A stretch of 64,000 nt of DNA. It comes from JBBQXK01 sp038251625 (GTDB taxonomy: Bacteria > Pseudomonadota > Alphaproteobacteria > Rhodobacterales > Rhodobacteraceae). Every line of letters starts with the position of its first letter. Within the stretch, counting starts at the first letter, position 1. Under the pieces are notes generated by a model. That model made no database searches. It saw only the letters and a list, made by a program, of their open reading frames with translations, and was not told the origin of the DNA. Positions 60,964 through 64,000 of this stretch are shown here, piece after piece. The stretch covers positions 1 to 64,000 of the forward strand of contig JBBSBE010000006.1 in the NCBI GenBank assembly GCA_038251625.1. Reading direction: 5' to 3'. The position numbers and the translations under genes are program-made.

Positions 60964-62304
60964 TCAGCCGACGCGGATGGCCCAAAGCTCCATCGACAGA
61001 CCCGGAAATTCGCCCGAGACATGGACGGCAATACCGCCTGATGTCGTCATTTTGCGCCAGTAGGGGCTATCGCGGTCAAGCTCAAAATACACGACCCCTG
61101 CGTGATAGGGGATTTGCCTGGGTGCCACGGGCAGCGGGCGCAGGGTGATACCCGGCAGGGCCGAGTTGACGAGCTGGCGAATCTCCTCCACCGGGCCGAT
61201 CTTGGCCTGGCCCGAAAAATGCCGCCGCACGTTTTCGGCCGGAATATCCGCCTTCACCGCCAGCACGAAGCCCGCCGTCGAGATCAGCTTGCGATCGGCA
61301 ATGATGCCGACCGAAATGCCGTATTTGCGCGCCTCGAGCGGGATCGAGATGGCAGTCTGCTCGAGCACCGAACTGAGGTATTGGCGCAAAAGACGGATCA
61401 CCGGCGAAAACGTCGTCGTCAGCGCGTCGTGGCGATAGACCGGCAGATCGGGTGGCATCTTCTCGCTCGCCATGAACGTGGCAAGCTCGCCCGCCAGCCC
61501 GATGCAGAAGGCATAGGCCTGCGCCGGATGCAGGTTTTCCATGTTAAGAAGGTGCCGGATCAGCGGCAGATTGCGGTTCACCACGATCAGAAGCAGGAAA
61601 TCCTGAATCTCTGCCACGCCCTTGGCAGGCCCGCCTTCGGACATCCGGCCTGCCAACGCTTTCATGCGGTGTGCAAGCAGGCCCTCGATCTCGCCCAGAA
61701 ATGCGTAAAGCGAGGGCGCGGCGCGTGCGTCCATGGCCGACGGCATGAAGGCCTTGTCCAGAAGCACCTCGCCATCGGGTCGCCGCTCGATGATGCGCGC
61801 GATCGGGATGACCATGCGGTCAGACAGATCATCGACCTGCAGCGCAAACTGAAGGCGCAGCTTGCCCACCCCGATGGTCACGGGTTTGCGCCCTTCGCCC
61901 ATCGTGTCGGTCACCTCGACCTCGGCGGCGCGGAAACGCGCGGCGGAACGCTCTGCCCCCTCGGGGTCAAGCTCCAGCGCACCGCGACGGCGCGATGGCA
62001 CCGACAGATAGACGACGCAATCCTTTACCGCCTCGGGCACTTCCAGCGCGGGCGGGTGATCCTCGGCCTGCGGCACGCGGAACACGGCGCCATCAGGGGT
62101 AAGCCCTGAAGCGCCCTTGATCGCGAACTGGCCGAACTTCAACACTTCCTCGTTGATCTCAAGCTCGTTCACGCCCCACGCATAAGGCGTCAGCCTGCGT
62201 GCAAGGCCGCTGACCAGCGCCTCGGCATAGCGGTCGGCCTGCTGGAAGTGATGGGGCTGCAGGAACAACCCCTCTGTCCACAGCACCTTGCTATCCCAGG
62301 ACAC
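60964..62304 (-). CDS. tssK: T6SS baseplate protein TssK
   Basis: 446 residues. TssK links the baseplate to the membrane complex. The N-terminal VLWTEGLFLQPHHFQQADRY is the TssK signature; LPLIRHLLNMENLHPAQAYA and YHAGVVYFELDRDSPYWRKM are typical further on. It is 20 bp from tssL and 59 bp after the FHA gene. Complete. Confidence 0.95.
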   Translation of the reverse strand: MSWDSKVLWTEGLFLQPHHFQQADRYAEALVSGLARRLTPYAWGVNELEINEEVLKFGQFAIKGASGLTPDGAVFRVPQAEDHPPALEVPEAVKDCVVYLSVPSRRRGALELDPEGAERSAARFRAAEVEVTDTMGEGRKPVTIGVGKLRLQFALQVDDLSDRMVIPIARIIERRPDGEVLLDKAFMPSAMDARAAPSLYAFLGEIEGLLAHRMKALAGRMSEGGPAKGVAEIQDFLLLIVVNRNLPLIRHLLNMENLHPAQAYAFCIGLAGELATFMASEKMPPDLPVYRHDALTTTFSPVIRLLRQYLSSVLEQTAISIPLEARKYGISVGIIADRKLISTAGFVLAVKADIPAENVRRHFSGQAKIGPVEEIRQLVNSALPGITLRPLPVAPRQIPYHAGVVYFELDRDSPYWRKMTTSGGIAVHVSGEFPGLSMELWAIRVG

Positions 62305-62363
62305 GCGGCGATCTCCTCAAAATGTCCGCACTCGTGCGACCGTAGTCGCCCCTTTTCCATGTG

Positions 62364-63935
62364 TCATTTCAATCTTTCAAGTTGGTCGAGATAGGCTTTC
62401 GCGAATTCCTTGCTGAAGAACTCGTGGAAATCGTTGTCGGCTTGCCCGGCCATCTTGGTATACAGCTTCTCATATTCATCCCAGAGCTTTGCCTTGCGGT
62501 TAGAAAGCACGCCGCCGCTCCCCGCCTTTTCGTCCATCTTCTTGGGGTCGAGCTGGGCCATGACGCCCCGGATCGCCGCCTCCATGCCGGTGACCATGGC
62601 CACTTCATGCGCCTTGATGTCGGCCAAAGCCTCGGCCACGGCCACGCTGCCTTCCATGTAGCCCTTCGCCTTTGGCCGCAGGATCATCTCGACCGCATGT
62701 TCAGGCGAGAGGGCGAATTTCAGCGGGTTGTTTCCACCTGCGCTGATTTGCGTCCGCTCCATCCGGAACTCGCCCTTGATTGACGAGCGGGTCATCAGCA
62801 CGTCACGCAGACCCTCGATCATCGTCTTCATGACGGCGCCAAGACGCTCCATCGTGGCGGCCATCTGATCATCGGGGATGACCACGTCTTCAGCCCCGGC
62901 ACCCACAAAGAAGGCGCGGGCGGCATCGGAATGGCCAGAGGATGTTGCAGCGCGTGCCGGGGCCGCTGCCGGGGGCGGGGCCTTTGGTGCAGCGGTTGCG
63001 GGCGTCCGGGCTGCGGCCGCAGCGGCCCCTGCGGCAAAGGGTGAGGTCCCATCGTCAGGGCCCGCCACCTCTGCCGGTGCGGCGCGCGCGGCGGGCGGCT
63101 TGGCGGCGGTTGGTGGCGTCGTCTGGCCCGGCATCAGCCCGTCGAACGCATCGGGCGGCAGATCCGGCACGGGACGTGCCGCCGCAGCGGGCGGCGGTGC
63201 GGCGAAGGGATCGCTGTCATTCTTCGCGCCGCCGGGGGACAGAAGATCGTCATCCCAATCATCCGGAATGACCGAAGACCGGGGCTGCGAAGACCGGAAA
63301 CTGTCACTTCCCGAAGCGGAATGCTGGCCAAGCGAAGCGCCGGCAAAATCGTCCAATGGATCGGGGATTCGGCCAAGGATCGGATCATCCTCGCCGGGCA
63401 GCGCGGGCAAGGACAACTCGTCAATGGGATCCTCGCGCATGATCTGGCTTGGTCCCTTCGGCGGCTCGGCCCCCATCAGATCATCAAGAAAATCATGCTT
63501 CTTCGCCGAAGGGCCGTCGAGCAGGTCCATCAGGTCCGGCGCCGCATCCGCCTGACCATGCGAAACCGGGCCGTCATCCACCGGCGGCGGCAGATCGGCA
63601 TAGGGGTTCACTGGCTTGCCCGTCGTGATGGCCACGACCATCTCATAGGCGCCCATGCTCAGCACATCGCCATCGTTCAGGGGTGTGGGCACGCGGCCCA
63701 AGGGCACCTTGCCATAGTTCAGAAACGTGCCGTTGGTGGAAAAGTCGATCACCACCACATTGCCGTTCTGATCCTCGATCGCGCAGTGGTTCTTAGAGAT
63801 TAACCGATCAGGATCGGGCAGAACGATATCGTTTTCCTGGCCCCGCCCGATGGTCAGACTGGGGCCGCGCATCATGATGGGCGCGCCGTCGCCGGGGACT
63901 TGCCCCGTCGATTGGAACCGCAGCGTCACTGGCAT
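62364..63935 (-). CDS. tagH: T6SS FHA-domain protein TagH/Fha
   Basis: 523 residues. N-terminal FHA domain (about 25-95) with SLTIGRGQENDIVLPDPDRL, ISKNHCAIEDQNGNVVVID and FSTNGTFLNYGKVPLG, which binds phosphothreonine. A long Pro/Ala/Asp-rich linker follows (about 110-340) and a C-terminal TagH-type domain from about residue 350 (VVIPDDQMAATMERLGAVMK, FALSPEHAVEMILRPKAKGY). In the threonine-phosphorylation pathway it reads the phosphorylated TssL. GGAGG lies 11 bases before the ATG, inside the end of the preceding gene. Confidence 0.93.
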   Translation of the reverse strand: MPVTLRFQSTGQVPGDGAPIMMRGPSLTIGRGQENDIVLPDPDRLISKNHCAIEDQNGNVVVIDFSTNGTFLNYGKVPLGRVPTPLNDGDVLSMGAYEMVVAITTGKPVNPYADLPPPVDDGPVSHGQADAAPDLMDLLDGPSAKKHDFLDDLMGAEPPKGPSQIMREDPIDELSLPALPGEDDPILGRIPDPLDDFAGASLGQHSASGSDSFRSSQPRSSVIPDDWDDDLLSPGGAKNDSDPFAAPPPAAAARPVPDLPPDAFDGLMPGQTTPPTAAKPPAARAAPAEVAGPDDGTSPFAAGAAAAAARTPATAAPKAPPPAAAPARAATSSGHSDAARAFFVGAGAEDVVIPDDQMAATMERLGAVMKTMIEGLRDVLMTRSSIKGEFRMERTQISAGGNNPLKFALSPEHAVEMILRPKAKGYMEGSVAVAEALADIKAHEVAMVTGMEAAIRGVMAQLDPKKMDEKAGSGGVLSNRKAKLWDEYEKLYTKMAGQADNDFHEFFSKEFAKAYLDQLERLK

Positions 63936-63942
63936 TCGGGCT

Positions 63943-64000
63943 TCAGCCTCCGGTCATCACAGTAAACTGCATCGGAATGACCGCGCCCCCGCCGGAGCAC
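63943..64000 (-). CDS. 3' end of the upstream T6SS-operon gene (cut by window edge)
   Basis: Eighteen codons and a stop: CSGGGAVIPMQFTVMTGG. The codons carry the GGAGG ribosome site of tagH, so the two genes are tightly coupled, 7 bp apart. The text is too short to name; a PAAR-like or other small T6SS protein is one guess without real support. Confidence 0.5.
   Translation of the reverse strand, partial: CSGGGAVIPMQFTVMTGG

Noticed and set aside
1..64000. CRISPR array, tRNA genes, insertion sequences or prophage
   Set aside because: No regularly spaced repeats, cloverleaf-type gene, transposase or phage protein was recognised on reading both strands.

Overview
This is a GC-rich chromosomal segment of an alphaproteobacterium, almost certainly order Rhodobacterales (Rhodobacter/Paracoccus/Roseobacter relatives). 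The basis is the flagellar gene set (FlaF, FlbT, a DUF1217 protein, MotE and a FlgJ/CheL-type rod protein beside a large flhA-fliR-flhB operon), a CcrM-type GANTC methyltransferase directly after rnhB, the rpsT-dnaA-dnaN-recF-gyrB core, and strong GC3 bias that creates long antisense open frames. The genus cannot be fixed from the sequence alone. No tRNA, rRNA, insertion sequence, prophage or CRISPR array was recognised.

Layout. (1) About 1-24,900 is a flagellar cluster with several divergent operons: fliP'-fliN-fliH-fliF (minus); fliL-(coiled-coil protein)-motE-motA-(722-residue periplasmic protein)-lytic transglycosylase-flhA-fliR-flhB-(FliJ-like) (plus); flgB-flgC-fliE-fliQ-flgF-flgG-flgA-flgH-fliL2 (minus); fliI (plus); flagellin-flaF-flbT-DUF1217 and flgJ/cheL-flgN (minus); fliK-flgD (plus). 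These supply the MS ring, export gate and ATPase, rod, L-ring, stator half, hook-length control, and flagellin with its post-transcriptional regulators. FliG, FliM, MotB, FlgE, FlgI, FlgK and FlgL are not in the window; the cluster runs off the left edge inside fliP. Two genes here carry an apparent single-base frameshift in a homopolymer: flaF and a kinase-like phosphotransferase next to flgD.

(2) About 25,000-37,900 is housekeeping: ubiB and ubiE (ubiquinone), mutM, an enoyl-CoA hydratase, rpsT, dnaA, dnaN, recF, a LysE-family exporter and gyrB. The rpsT-dnaA gap holds two good terminators and may encode a small RNA.

(3) About 37,900-53,500 is mixed: a ynjBCD-type ABC transporter with a ynjF-type CDP-alcohol phosphatidyltransferase, dsbA, a DUF721 (DciA-like) gene, mutY, an AlkB-type monooxygenase, a methyltransferase, ccrM with three GANTC sites in its promoter region, rnhB, two small secreted proteins, a membrane-tethered winged-helix protein, the two carboxynorspermidine enzymes of alternative spermidine synthesis, and msrA.

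(4) About 53,500-64,000 (minus strand) is the downstream half of a type VI secretion operon: tagH(FHA)-tssK-tssL-tssM-tagF-pppA, followed by a membrane-anchored M15 peptidase. FHA protein, PP2C phosphatase and a threonine motif in the TssL tail point to threonine-phosphorylation control. The sheath, tube, baseplate and kinase genes would lie beyond the right edge.

Most starts were re-chosen from ribosome binding sites and overlaps with the preceding gene, so many coding regions are shorter than the longest open frame.
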